The position numbers and the translations under genes were made by a program. From Luteolibacter sp. LG18 (GTDB lineage: Bacteria > Verrucomicrobiota > Verrucomicrobiia > Verrucomicrobiales > Akkermansiaceae), in the NCBI RefSeq assembly GCF_036322585.1, contig NZ_AP024600.1:2170001-2234000 (forward strand): 64,000 nucleotides of DNA. The letters run 5' to 3'. This document shows, piece by piece, positions 1 through 6,718 of the stretch (within the stretch, counting starts at the first letter, position 1; the number at the start of each line of letters is the position of its first letter). A model generated the notes under the pieces. The model did not search any database and was not told the DNA's origin. It saw only the letters and a list, made by a program, of their open reading frames with translations.

Positions 1-272
1 AGCGCGTGGCTTCGTATCGGGCCGCCAATGGTTTGGCCGCTGACCAGCCCGTTCCGGCCGATGCGGTCACCGCGTCCGCCAGCGGCCTCGATCCCCACAT
101 CAGTCCGGCCAATGCCGCGCTCCAGGTCGCCCGGGTCGCCAAGGCCCGCAACCTGCCCGCGGAAAAAGTCCGTGAACTGGTTGCGGCGAACACGGATACG
201 GAGGACCTTGGCTTGCTGGGGGACCCCGGAGTGAACGTGCTGAAGCTGAACCTGGCTCTCGATAACCTCTAA
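1..272 (+). CDS. kdpC: Potassium-transporting ATPase subunit KdpC, C-terminal part (5' end outside window)
   Basis: This is the tail of the single-span KdpC subunit of the high-affinity K+ pump KdpFABC, which stabilises the KdpB-KdpA complex at the inner membrane. About 90 residues are visible. They carry the family's most conserved stretch, [20 protein letters not shown], followed by [11 protein letters not shown] and the typical ending [14 protein letters not shown]. The reading frame is open from the first base, so the start lies upstream of the window, where kdpA and kdpB are expected. The stop at 270-272 is 12 bases before a second KdpC-like gene. kdpD and kdpE follow after a transposase gene, so the whole locus is a kdp operon. 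Confidence 0.93.
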   Translation, partial: RVASYRAANGLAADQPVPADAVTASASGLDPHISPANAALQVARVAKARNLPAEKVRELVAANTDTEDLGLLGDPGVNVLKLNLALDNL

Positions 273-284
273 CCGCCACACACC

Positions 285-680
285 ATGAACCCGATCCGTC
301 TCAAACTCGCCGTTGTTCTCGCCGTCGCCATCGCGTTGGTGGCGATCGGCTTGGTGCAATGGAAGCATCGGGATGGCCTCTCGATTCCGGATGAGAAGGT
401 GGCCGGAGTGGAGTTGCTCGCAAAGACCCAGAGCGGGCCGGGCTATTTCCATGCCGCCAATGAGTCCACCGCCGAAGATGGTGGTCCATGGATCACCCCG
501 GACGAGGCGAACGCGCAACTCGACCGCGTGGTGTCGGTACGGAAGCTCTCCGGGGCGGGGATGGAGAAGGTGAAGCTGCTCGTTTCCAAACTCACTGAAC
601 CGCATCCCTCGCGCTTGGTCGGCGGCGAGCGCATTCCGCTCGTGCGGCTCAATTTGGCTCTCGACGAGATCAAGGAGTGA
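285..680 (+). CDS. Short KdpC-like second protein
   Basis: A 131-residue protein with an N-terminal membrane span (about residues 6-25) and a short exported or cytosolic tail. Its last 65 residues line up with the KdpC tail encoded just upstream: ITPDEANAQLDRVVSVRKLS against [20 protein letters not shown], and the ending VRLNLALDEI against [20 protein letters not shown] segment matches the KdpC region after the membrane span. The middle of KdpC, including the Ser/Gly/Asn-rich block and the DPHI motif, is missing. It is therefore probably a duplicated, internally shortened KdpC. Whether it joins the pump, regulates it or is decaying cannot be decided. The start ATG at 285 lies 12 bases after kdpC, consistent with co-transcription. 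Confidence 0.8.
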   Translation: MNPIRLKLAVVLAVAIALVAIGLVQWKHRDGLSIPDEKVAGVELLAKTQSGPGYFHAANESTAEDGGPWITPDEANAQLDRVVSVRKLSGAGMEKVKLLVSKLTEPHPSRLVGGERIPLVRLNLALDEIKE

Positions 681-687
681 GCCCCAG

Positions 688-716
688 GGAGCAGGGACAT
701 TCTTGTCCCTGTTCTT
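688..716 (+). repeat. REP element, GGAG family, left flank of the RAYT gene
   Basis: GGAG foot at 688-691, then a perfect 8-base stem CAGGGACA / TGTCCCTG (692-699 and 704-711) around a TTCT loop. The same family recurs in inverted orientation right after the transposase (1433-1459) and as inverted pairs at 5384-5475 and 6640-6713. A GGAG or GTAG foot beside an imperfect palindrome is the known signature of REPs recognised by RAYT transposases. Confidence 0.85.
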
Positions 717-732
717 CTGTTGGAAAAACGTT

Positions 733-1404
733 ATGAATGGTTCCGCACGCTTCATGGAAACCACTCCCAAATTCTGGAATCCGAACGAGGAAATCGCCAG
801 ACACGGAGTCCATCTGCCGCATTGGCAGCAAGACCATTCCACATTCTTCCTGACCTTCCGGCTGGCGGACTCGATTCCCCAATCCAAGTTGGAGAAGTGG
901 AAGGAGGAGCGGGTCGTCTGGTTGGAGATGCATCCGAAACCGTGGACCGAGGATGAAGAGCGGGAATACCACACCCGCTTTTCAAATCTGATCGAGCGAT
1001 GGCTGGATGGAGGGGAGGGCGAGTGCCTGTTGGGGCGACCGGCAGCAGCCTCAGCCTTGAGGAAGGTGCTGCTCACCAAGGATCAGGAGCGCTATACCCA
1101 GCACTCCTTCGTGATCATGCCGAATCATCTTCATGTTCTGGCGTCGATTGGAACGGCTGAGACCCTTGAGGGCTTGGTGAAGATTTGGAAGGGAGCGTCA
1201 TCGCGGAGAGTGAACGTGGCGTTGGCTCGTTCCGGGGAGCTTTGGCAGGCCAATTACTACGACCGCTTGATTCGTGATTCGGAGCATTTTTGGAACTGCG
1301 CCCGCTACATCCGACGGAATCCGGTCAAAGCGCGTCTTAGTGCCGGGCAATACGTGCTCCATGAATCAGATTGCGTGAGGGAGGCTTTGAATACCTTGAG
1401 ATGA
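733..1404 (+). CDS. REP-associated tyrosine transposase (RAYT, Y1/TnpA-REP family)
   Basis: A 223-residue single-strand DNA transposase of the RAYT class. The HUH-type motif is visible as IMPNHLHVL, and the family's C-terminal block follows: LWQANYYDRLIRDSEHF, then the expected catalytic-Tyr helix ARYIRRNPVKARL. RAYTs bind and cleave REP hairpins, and here matching GGAG-type REPs sit in inverted orientation on both sides (688-716 and 1433-1459). The frame is open to 703, but that part lies inside the REP. The ATG at 733 is preferred and 754 is an alternative. The gene splits the kdp structural genes from kdpDE and its stop overlaps an ATG of the kdpD frame (ATGA at 1401-1404). RAYTs are usually single-copy and vertically kept rather than freely mobile, so this may be a resident gene. 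Confidence 0.88.
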   Translation: MNGSARFMETTPKFWNPNEEIARHGVHLPHWQQDHSTFFLTFRLADSIPQSKLEKWKEERVVWLEMHPKPWTEDEEREYHTRFSNLIERWLDGGEGECLLGRPAAASALRKVLLTKDQERYTQHSFVIMPNHLHVLASIGTAETLEGLVKIWKGASSRRVNVALARSGELWQANYYDRLIRDSEHFWNCARYIRRNPVKARLSAGQYVLHESDCVREALNTLR

Positions 1405-1432
1405 AGGTTTTCCGTTCAGATGACCCTTCAGA

Positions 1433-1459
1433 CACAAGGACAGGAATGTCCTTGCTCCC
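1433..1459 (-). repeat. REP element, GGAG family, right flank of the RAYT and at the kdpD start
   Basis: Inverted copy of the element at 688-716. The stem is CAAGGACA / TGTCCTTG (1435-1442 and 1447-1454) around GGAA, with the foot read on the minus strand (CTCC at 1455-1458). The stem differs from the left copy at a base pair that changed on both sides, so pairing is kept. It contains AAGGA (1436-1440) and an ATG at 1446, the preferred kdpD start. Confidence 0.82.
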
Positions 1460-4142
1460 TGATGGCCGTCCCGATCCCGATGCGCTGCTCGCGCAGGTCC
1501 AGCGTGAGGAAAACCAGGGCAAGCGCGGCCGCTTGTTCCTGTTCCTCGGGATGTGCCCGGGAGTGGGGAAAACCTACGCGATGCTGCTCGCCGCGCGCCA
1601 GCGTCGGAAGGAAGGACTGGAGGTGCTGGTGGGCGTGGTGGAAACCCACGGCCGCGTGGAGACCGAGGCCTTGCTCGACGGGCTGGAGGTGATGCCGCGC
1701 AAGAAGCTCTCCCACGGCGGCCACCTGTTGGAGGAGTTCGATCTCGATGCCGCGCTGGCCCGCCGCCCGGACCTGCTGCTGGTGGACGAGCTGGCGCACA
1801 CCAACGCGCCAGGCACCCGCCACCGCAAGCGCTACCAGGACGTCATCGAATTGCTGGACGCCGGGATCGATGTCTGCACCACCGTCAACGTCCAGCACAT
1901 CGAGAGCCAGGTGGACATCGTGCGTCAGATCACCGGCGTGGCGGTGATGGAAACGGTGCCGGACTCGATGCTCGACCGCGCGCACGAGATCCAGCTCGTG
2001 GACCTCAGCGTGGAGAAGCTGATGCAGCGCCTCGCCGAGGGGAAGGTCTACCTCGGCGAGCGCGCGCAGGCCGCGGCCGATGGATTTTTCCGTGAGGGCA
2101 ATCTAACGGCCCTGCGCGAGCTCGCGCTGCGTTTCACCGCGGAGCGGGTGGACCGCGATCTCGAGGACATCCGCCGTGCGCGACGGGTGAGCAGCCCGTG
2201 GAAGACGAACGCGCGGTTGATGGTCGGCGTGGGCCCCTCGCCGTACTCGGAAAGCCTGATTCGCTGGGCCCGCCGCGCCTCGGGCCGGCTCGGGTGTCCG
2301 TGGCTGGCGGTGTGGGTGGAGCGCACCCAGCCGCTCACGCCGCAGCAGCAGGACCTGCTCGCGCGTGGACTCAATCTGGCGCGGAAGCTCGGCGGCGAGG
2401 TGGTGCATGCCACCGGCGACGACATCGCGGCCACGCTGTTGCAGGTGGCCCGCGAACGGAACGTTTCCCAGATCATCGTCGGCAAGCCGGACAAACGCTC
2501 GCGTTGGAAAGCCTCGCTCGCCGACCAGCTCATTGCCGGCAGCGGCGACATCGATGTGTGCGTGGTGAGGCCATTGGTGGGGCGCCCGCCTGCCGCCGCG
2601 AAGGCTCCGAAGGCCCCGCCGGTTCATGCCGCGGTGGAATATGGCAAGGTGTTGCTCGGTACCGCCATGCTCACGGCGGCGTGTTGGGGCCTGCGCTCGA
2701 TCGGCGGCTACACCATGCCCGCGCTGGTGTTCCTCTTCGGGATCGTGATCGCGGCGCTGCGTTATTCGCGCGGCGCGGTGCTGCTGATGGCGGCGTTGTG
2801 CGCGCTGGCGTGGAACTACTTTTTCATTCCGCCGCGCTTCACCCTTCAGGTCCAGAAGCCGGAGGACGTGGTGATGCTGGTGCTGTTTTTTGCCGTGGCC
2901 ACCGCCATGGGCCATCTTACCGCGCGCTTGAAGAAACGCGAGATCGCCGAGCGGCGGCGGCAGATGGAGACGGACGCGCTGCTGCGGGTCACCCAGAGCG
3001 CGGCGCTCGCACCGGAAACCGGCAAGGGCCTGGCCGAGGCGCTGCGGATCATCGATTCCGTGCTCGATGCGGACACCGCGCTGGTGGTGCGGCGGCTCGA
3101 CCACACGCTGCCGTCCGAGGTCCATCCCGCGAGCACCTTCGTGCCGGAGGAGCAGGAGTTCGGCGTGGCGGCCTGGGCGTATGGTAACAAACAGACCGCC
3201 GGGCGTTTCACCGACACCCTGCCGCAATCGCAGGCCACCTGGTTTCCACTCCAGACGGCGACCTCGACGATGGGCGTGCTCGGCGTGAAGACCCGCGAGG
3301 GCGCGCTCGATTTCGTGCGGCGGCAGGCCATCGAGGCCTTCGCGCTCCAGCTCGCGCTGGTTCTGGAAAAGGAGCACTTCATCCAGGCGGTGAACCAGGC
3401 GGAGCTGATCGAGAAATCCGAGCGCCTGCGCCGCACCTTGCTCGACAGCGTTTCGCATGAGCTGAAAACCCCGTTGGCGGTGATCCGGGCCGCGGTGGAG
3501 GGCATCGGCGGGCCGACGAGCGATCCGTATATCTCGGAAATCGATACCGCGACCAAGCGGCTCCAGCGGCTGGTGGACGGGCTGTTGCAAATGACGCGAC
3601 TCGAATCGCAGGTGGTGGAGCCGCAGCTCGAATGGACCGATGTGGTGGAGATGGTGGATGAAGCGACCTTTGCCGTGGGCGACCTTCTGAAAGCCCATCC
3701 GGTGGAGCTGCATCTGCCGGAGGATTTCCCGTTCGTGAAAACCGACCACGCGCTGGTGGTGCAGGCCCTGGCGAACATCCTTCACAACGCCGCCGTCTAC
3801 ACGCCAGCGGGCACGCCCATCGAGGTTTCCGCCCGCCACGCGGAGGGCCGCTTTCATCTCAGCGTGCGAGACCACGGCAAGGGGCTGCCTGTCGGCGAGG
3901 AATCGCGGGTGTTCGGGAAGTTCTACCGCGCGCCGGGTTCTCCCGCGGGAGGCACCGGCCTCGGCCTTTCGATCGCACGCGGCTTCATCCGTGCGCTTGG
4001 CGGCGACATCACGGCGTGGAATCATCCCTCCGGCGGCGCGGTCTTCGAAATCGCCATGGCCGCCGAATTCATGGATCCTGGGAGCCAGGACATTGCCGTC
4101 CTTGTTTCTGAAACCTTCAAAGGGTCTTCAGCCTCCTCATGA
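1446..4142 (+). CDS. kdpD: Osmosensitive K+ channel sensor histidine kinase KdpD
   Basis: An 898-residue membrane sensor kinase that phosphorylates KdpE when potassium is limiting. Domain order: KdpD N-terminal domain with Walker A GMCPGVGKT (about 35-43) and the DELAHTNAPGTRHRKRYQD signature; USP-like domain; four-helix membrane region (about 400-490, with LMAALCALAWNYFF); GAF-like linker; HisKA with SHELKTPLAV (His near 668); HATPase with GTGLGLSIARGF. Family members start just before RPDPDALL, which favours the ATG at 1446. It is preceded by AAGGA at 5 bases, both within a REP. The ATG at 1401, overlapping the RAYT stop, is the alternative. The last 25 or so residues also run through a degenerate REP (4081-4104), beyond the usual end of the family. 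The gene overlaps kdpE by ATGA. Confidence 0.95.
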   Translation: MSLLPDGRPDPDALLAQVQREENQGKRGRLFLFLGMCPGVGKTYAMLLAARQRRKEGLEVLVGVVETHGRVETEALLDGLEVMPRKKLSHGGHLLEEFDLDAALARRPDLLLVDELAHTNAPGTRHRKRYQDVIELLDAGIDVCTTVNVQHIESQVDIVRQITGVAVMETVPDSMLDRAHEIQLVDLSVEKLMQRLAEGKVYLGERAQAAADGFFREGNLTALRELALRFTAERVDRDLEDIRRARRVSSPWKTNARLMVGVGPSPYSESLIRWARRASGRLGCPWLAVWVERTQPLTPQQQDLLARGLNLARKLGGEVVHATGDDIAATLLQVARERNVSQIIVGKPDKRSRWKASLADQLIAGSGDIDVCVVRPLVGRPPAAAKAPKAPPVHAAVEYGKVLLGTAMLTAACWGLRSIGGYTMPALVFLFGIVIAALRYSRGAVLLMAALCALAWNYFFIPPRFTLQVQKPEDVVMLVLFFAVATAMGHLTARLKKREIAERRRQMETDALLRVTQSAALAPETGKGLAEALRIIDSVLDADTALVVRRLDHTLPSEVHPASTFVPEEQEFGVAAWAYGNKQTAGRFTDTLPQSQATWFPLQTATSTMGVLGVKTREGALDFVRRQAIEAFALQLALVLEKEHFIQAVNQAELIEKSERLRRTLLDSVSHELKTPLAVIRAAVEGIGGPTSDPYISEIDTATKRLQRLVDGLLQMTRLESQVVEPQLEWTDVVEMVDEATFAVGDLLKAHPVELHLPEDFPFVKTDHALVVQALANILHNAAVYTPAGTPIEVSARHAEGRFHLSVRDHGKGLPVGEESRVFGKFYRAPGSPAGGTGLGLSIARGFIRALGGDITAWNHPSGGAVFEIAMAAEFMDPGSQDIAVLVSETFKGSSASS
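4081..4104 (+). repeat. Degenerate GGAG-family REP inside the 3' end of kdpD
   Basis: GGAG at 4081-4084 followed by CCAGGACATTGCCGTCCTTG, clearly related to the elements at 688 and 5385, with a paired core AGGAC/GTCCT and two mismatches. It is translated as part of the KdpD C-terminus, which suggests insertion near the old stop codon and read-through into new sequence. Confidence 0.6.
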
Positions 4143-4801
4143 CCGCCCTCATCATCGATGACGAAATCCAGATCCGCCGCCTGCTACGGCTGGCCTTGGA
4201 ATCGCGTGGCTACACGGTGAAGGAGGCGGAGAACGGCAGGCTCGGCTTGCAGGAGGCGGCGTTCGCTCGTCCGGAGGTGGTGCTGCTCGATCTCGGACTG
4301 CCGGACATGGACGGGCTGGAGGTGCTCAAGGAGCTGCGCGGTTGGAGCGACGTGCCGGTGTTGATCCTGTCCGTCCGCGATCAGGAGGACACCAAGGTCG
4401 CCGCGCTGGAACACGGGGCCGATGACTACGTGACGAAGCCCTTCGGCACCGCCGAGCTGCTGGCGCGGCTCACCGTCATCCAGCGTCGCCGCCAATCCAC
4501 CGAGTCGCCTGAGATCACCGTCGGCCCGCTGGTCATGCACCAGGACCGGCACGAGGCCGAGCTGGCGGGCGTGCCGATGAAGCTCACTCCCACCGAGTTC
4601 GCGTTCCTGCGCGTGCTCGCCCGGCATGCCGGAAAGATCGTCACCCAGCGCCAGATCCTCCGCGAGGTCTGGGGACCGCAGGGCGACGGGCAATCGCACT
4701 ACCTGCGCGTTTACACCAACCATCTCCGGAAGAAGCTCGGCGACAAACTCATCATCCGCAACGAGCCGGGGATTGGTTATCGGTTGCTCGAATCGCCCTG
4801 A
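4139..4801 (+). CDS. kdpE: Response regulator KdpE (OmpR/PhoB type)
   Basis: A 220-residue transcription factor activated by KdpD. The receiver has the acidic pair at D7/D8, the phosphoacceptor D51 in VVLLDLGLPDMDG, Ser78 and K100 in the DDYVTKPF loop. The C-terminal winged helix carries LTPTEFAFLRVLARHAG and the ending VYTNHLRKKLGDK...GIGYRL typical of KdpE. The start ATG overlaps the kdpD stop by four bases (ATGA), so translation is coupled. The target promoter would be that of kdpFABC, upstream of the window. Confidence 0.95.
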   Translation: MTALIIDDEIQIRRLLRLALESRGYTVKEAENGRLGLQEAAFARPEVVLLDLGLPDMDGLEVLKELRGWSDVPVLILSVRDQEDTKVAALEHGADDYVTKPFGTAELLARLTVIQRRRQSTESPEITVGPLVMHQDRHEAELAGVPMKLTPTEFAFLRVLARHAGKIVTQRQILREVWGPQGDGQSHYLRVYTNHLRKKLGDKLIIRNEPGIGYRLLESP

Positions 4802-4817
4802 TCGCCATGCTCGCGGC

Positions 4818-5381
4818 ATGGAACCGAAGCGCTGTTTCTGGGTGCCCGTGGACAAGCCGCTCTATGTCGAATACCACGATACCGAGTGGGGCGTGCCGTC
4901 GCGGGACGAGCGCCATCTTTTCGAAATGATCTGCCTGGAAGGCGCTCAGGCGGGCCTCTCCTGGTGGACCGTGCTCCAGAAGCGCGAGCACTACCGCAAG
5001 GTGTTCCATCAGTTCGAGATCGCGAAGGTCGCGAAGATGACCGACGCCGAGCTGGAGAAGCTGGTGCTCGATCCCGGCATCATCCGCCATCGCGGCAAGA
5101 TCGAGGCGTTTCGCCAGAACGCGCGTGCATGGATCGCGCTGCGGGAGAGGGAAGGGGATGTGGTGAAGTGGCTGTGGAGTTTCATCGGCGGGAAACCGCG
5201 TGAGCAGAAGGTGCGGTCCCGCGAGGACATGAAAGCGACCTCGCCCGAATCCGATGCCATGAGCAAGGCCTTGCGGAAGGCGGGGTTCAACTTCGTGGGG
5301 TCGACCACGATGTATGCCTTCATGCAGGCCACCGGCATGGTGAACGATCATGAGGCCGGGTGCCTTTGTCGGAAAAAATAG
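4818..5381 (+). CDS. tag: DNA-3-methyladenine glycosylase I
   Basis: Removes 3-methyladenine from alkylated DNA in base-excision repair. The 187-residue protein has the normal family length. The four zinc ligands of the Tag family are all present: Cys6 (RCFW), His20 (YHDTEWG), and His178/Cys182 in NDHEAGC. The substrate-pocket segment FEMICLEGAQAGLSWWTVL is intact, as is GIIRHRGKIEAFRQNA. The ATG at 4818 is chosen because homologues begin a few residues before CFW; the frame is open further upstream but overlaps kdpE. The TAG stop is followed three bases later by a REP pair. Confidence 0.94.
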   Translation: MEPKRCFWVPVDKPLYVEYHDTEWGVPSRDERHLFEMICLEGAQAGLSWWTVLQKREHYRKVFHQFEIAKVAKMTDAELEKLVLDPGIIRHRGKIEAFRQNARAWIALREREGDVVKWLWSFIGGKPREQKVRSREDMKATSPESDAMSKALRKAGFNFVGSTTMYAFMQATGMVNDHEAGCLCRKK

Positions 5382-5383
5382 CT

Positions 5384-5475
5384 GGGAGCAGGGACATTCC
5401 TGTCCCGTTTTTCAAAAGCCACCCAGCTTCGCTGGCAAATTTTCGGAAAACGGGACAGGAATGTCCCTGCTCCCA
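5384..5475. repeat. Inverted pair of GGAG-family REPs (BIME-like)
   Basis: Two REPs face each other: GGAG + CAGGGACA-TTCC-TGTCCCG at 5385-5403 and its inverse at about 5449-5474, separated by roughly 45 bases that contain a small CAGCTTCGCTGG hairpin. The pair could fold into one long cruciform. It lies between the 3' ends of tag and the TetR gene and may end transcription from both sides. Confidence 0.85.
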
Positions 5476-5482
5476 GCCAGCA

Positions 5483-6043
5483 TTACTCCCCGTGCAGCGT
5501 GAAGACCACGCGGGGTAGCATCGCCTTCGCGAGCTCCTCGGTGGTGCTTTGCGGATGGCGGCTCCATTCCAGGGCCGCGCCGCAGATCGACCAGCTCGCC
5601 ATGGTGGCGCGGAGCTGGGTATCGGCGCTCGCGCCATGCTTCTGTAGCGGACCGGCCAGCAGGAAGTCCCGCACCATCGTCTTGATTCGCGTTTCCATGA
5701 TCGGGTCGAACTGGCGCTGGTGCTTCTGGCAGCCGGCCGCCACCCGTGAGAAGAAATCGCACACCGCGAGGATGAGCTGGCGCAGGCCCTCCTGGCAGTT
5801 GCTGGCGTTGGCCAGCCGGGAATCGAGCATCTCCTGGAAATCGTCGCCGATCTTCGCCTCCAGCAGCGCGAACTTGTCGGTGAAGTGGCCGTAGAAAGTG
5901 GCGCGGTGGAGCGTCGAGCGCTTGGTGATGTCCGCCACCGTGATCGCCTCGAAGCCCTTCTCGGCCAGCAGTTCCATGAAGGCCGCGTACAGCATCTGCC
6001 GGGTCCGCTTCACGCGGGGATCCATGTCGGCAGGGCTCATCAT
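5483..6043 (-). CDS. TetR/AcrR-family transcriptional regulator
   Basis: A 186-residue repressor-like protein. The N-terminal helix-turn-helix is clear: FMELLAEKGFEAITVADITK, then STLHRATFYGHFTDKFALLE, the usual TetR recognition-helix block. The C-terminal ligand domain has the late block MASWSICGAALEWSRHP, often seen in TetR C-terminal family members. It is transcribed away from the DUF5069 gene, with a 9-base inverted repeat between them (6066-6088) as a candidate operator. The ligand and the target genes are unknown. Adjacent Met codons at 6043 and 6040 make the exact start uncertain by one codon. Confidence 0.88.
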   Translation of the reverse strand: MMSPADMDPRVKRTRQMLYAAFMELLAEKGFEAITVADITKRSTLHRATFYGHFTDKFALLEAKIGDDFQEMLDSRLANASNCQEGLRQLILAVCDFFSRVAAGCQKHQRQFDPIMETRIKTMVRDFLLAGPLQKHGASADTQLRATMASWSICGAALEWSRHPQSTTEELAKAMLPRVVFTLHGE

Positions 6044-6065
6044 GGCGCGACGCTACCGCCGGTGA

Positions 6066-6088
6066 CGAAAAATCCGAGCGATTTTTCG
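6066..6088. promoter_or_regulatory. Candidate TetR operator (perfect inverted repeat)
   Basis: CGAAAAATC (6066-6074) and GATTTTTCG (6080-6088) form a perfect 9-base inverted repeat with a 5-base spacer. It lies in the 144-base gap between the divergent TetR and DUF5069 genes. A TTGACA hexamer follows at 6098-6103, but a convincing -10 is not visible. Autoregulation is an inference from position and symmetry. Confidence 0.45.
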
Positions 6089-6187
6089 CGACATCCGTTG
6101 ACAAAGCGACAGGTGTAGCCAATCTCTCGGTGGCGATCCGAACGATCGTCGCGACAGTCAGACTCCCACTTAACCAACGAAACGACC

Positions 6188-6628
6188 ATGAGTGCAGCCA
6201 AAGACCTGACCAAGGAAGCTCCCCGCAGCCCGCGCACCCGCCTCGGCGGCTACGTGATTCTCGCCCGCGCCATCGACAAGGGCCGCGCCTCCATCGCCGG
6301 CACCGTCGGCGAATACCACTTCGCCTGTCCGCTCGACATGATGCTCTTCGACTTCAAGGGCGTGAACCCGGACGAGGTGAAGAAGCTCCTTGAATCCGGA
6401 GCCAGCGACCAGGAGATCACCGCCTGGATCGAGGCCAACGGCCAGGCCAAGTCCGCGGAAGAGGTCAAAGGCTGGTCGGACGGCATCGAAGCCTTCCGTC
6501 CGTATGACAATCCGGAGAAGAAGGATTGGTTCGTCGGCGTCTGCGCCGAAGTCGGAATCGATCCGGCGGAGAGCACGCTCTTCGACTACCTCGATACCGA
6601 TGACAAGCTGAGCTACGCGGCGGCTTGA
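6188..6628 (+). CDS. DUF5069 domain protein
   Basis: A 146-residue soluble protein of the DUF5069 family, recognisable from the N-terminal block RLGGYVILARAIDKGRA and the following GEYHFACPLDMMLFDFKG. The family is common in Verrucomicrobiota and related phyla and has no known function. Its position opposite a TetR regulator with a shared candidate operator suggests it is the regulated target. No signal peptide, membrane segment or metal motif is visible. A REP pair starts 12 bases after the stop. Confidence 0.8.
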   Translation: MSAAKDLTKEAPRSPRTRLGGYVILARAIDKGRASIAGTVGEYHFACPLDMMLFDFKGVNPDEVKKLLESGASDQEITAWIEANGQAKSAEEVKGWSDGIEAFRPYDNPEKKDWFVGVCAEVGIDPAESTLFDYLDTDDKLSYAAA

Positions 6629-6639
6629 TTCGATTGACT

Positions 6640-6713
6640 GGGAGCAGGGACATTCCTGTCCCGTTCTTCGTCTTCAGTGAAGAGTAAGAACGGGACAGGA
6701 ATGTCCCTGCTCC
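6640..6713. repeat. Inverted pair of GGAG-family REPs
   Basis: GGAG + CAGGGACA-TTCC-TGTCCCG at 6641-6661 and its inverse at about 6689-6713, with a short spacer that itself pairs partly (CTTCAGTGAAG). The pair lies between the convergent ends of the DUF5069 and cardiolipin synthase genes, where it could act as a two-way terminator. Confidence 0.85.
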
Positions 6714-6718
6714 TTGGT

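Noticed and set aside
2103-4025. 640-codon minus-strand reading frame over kdpD
   Set aside because: Antisense shadow of a well-supported gene, with His/Arg-rich translation and no motif.
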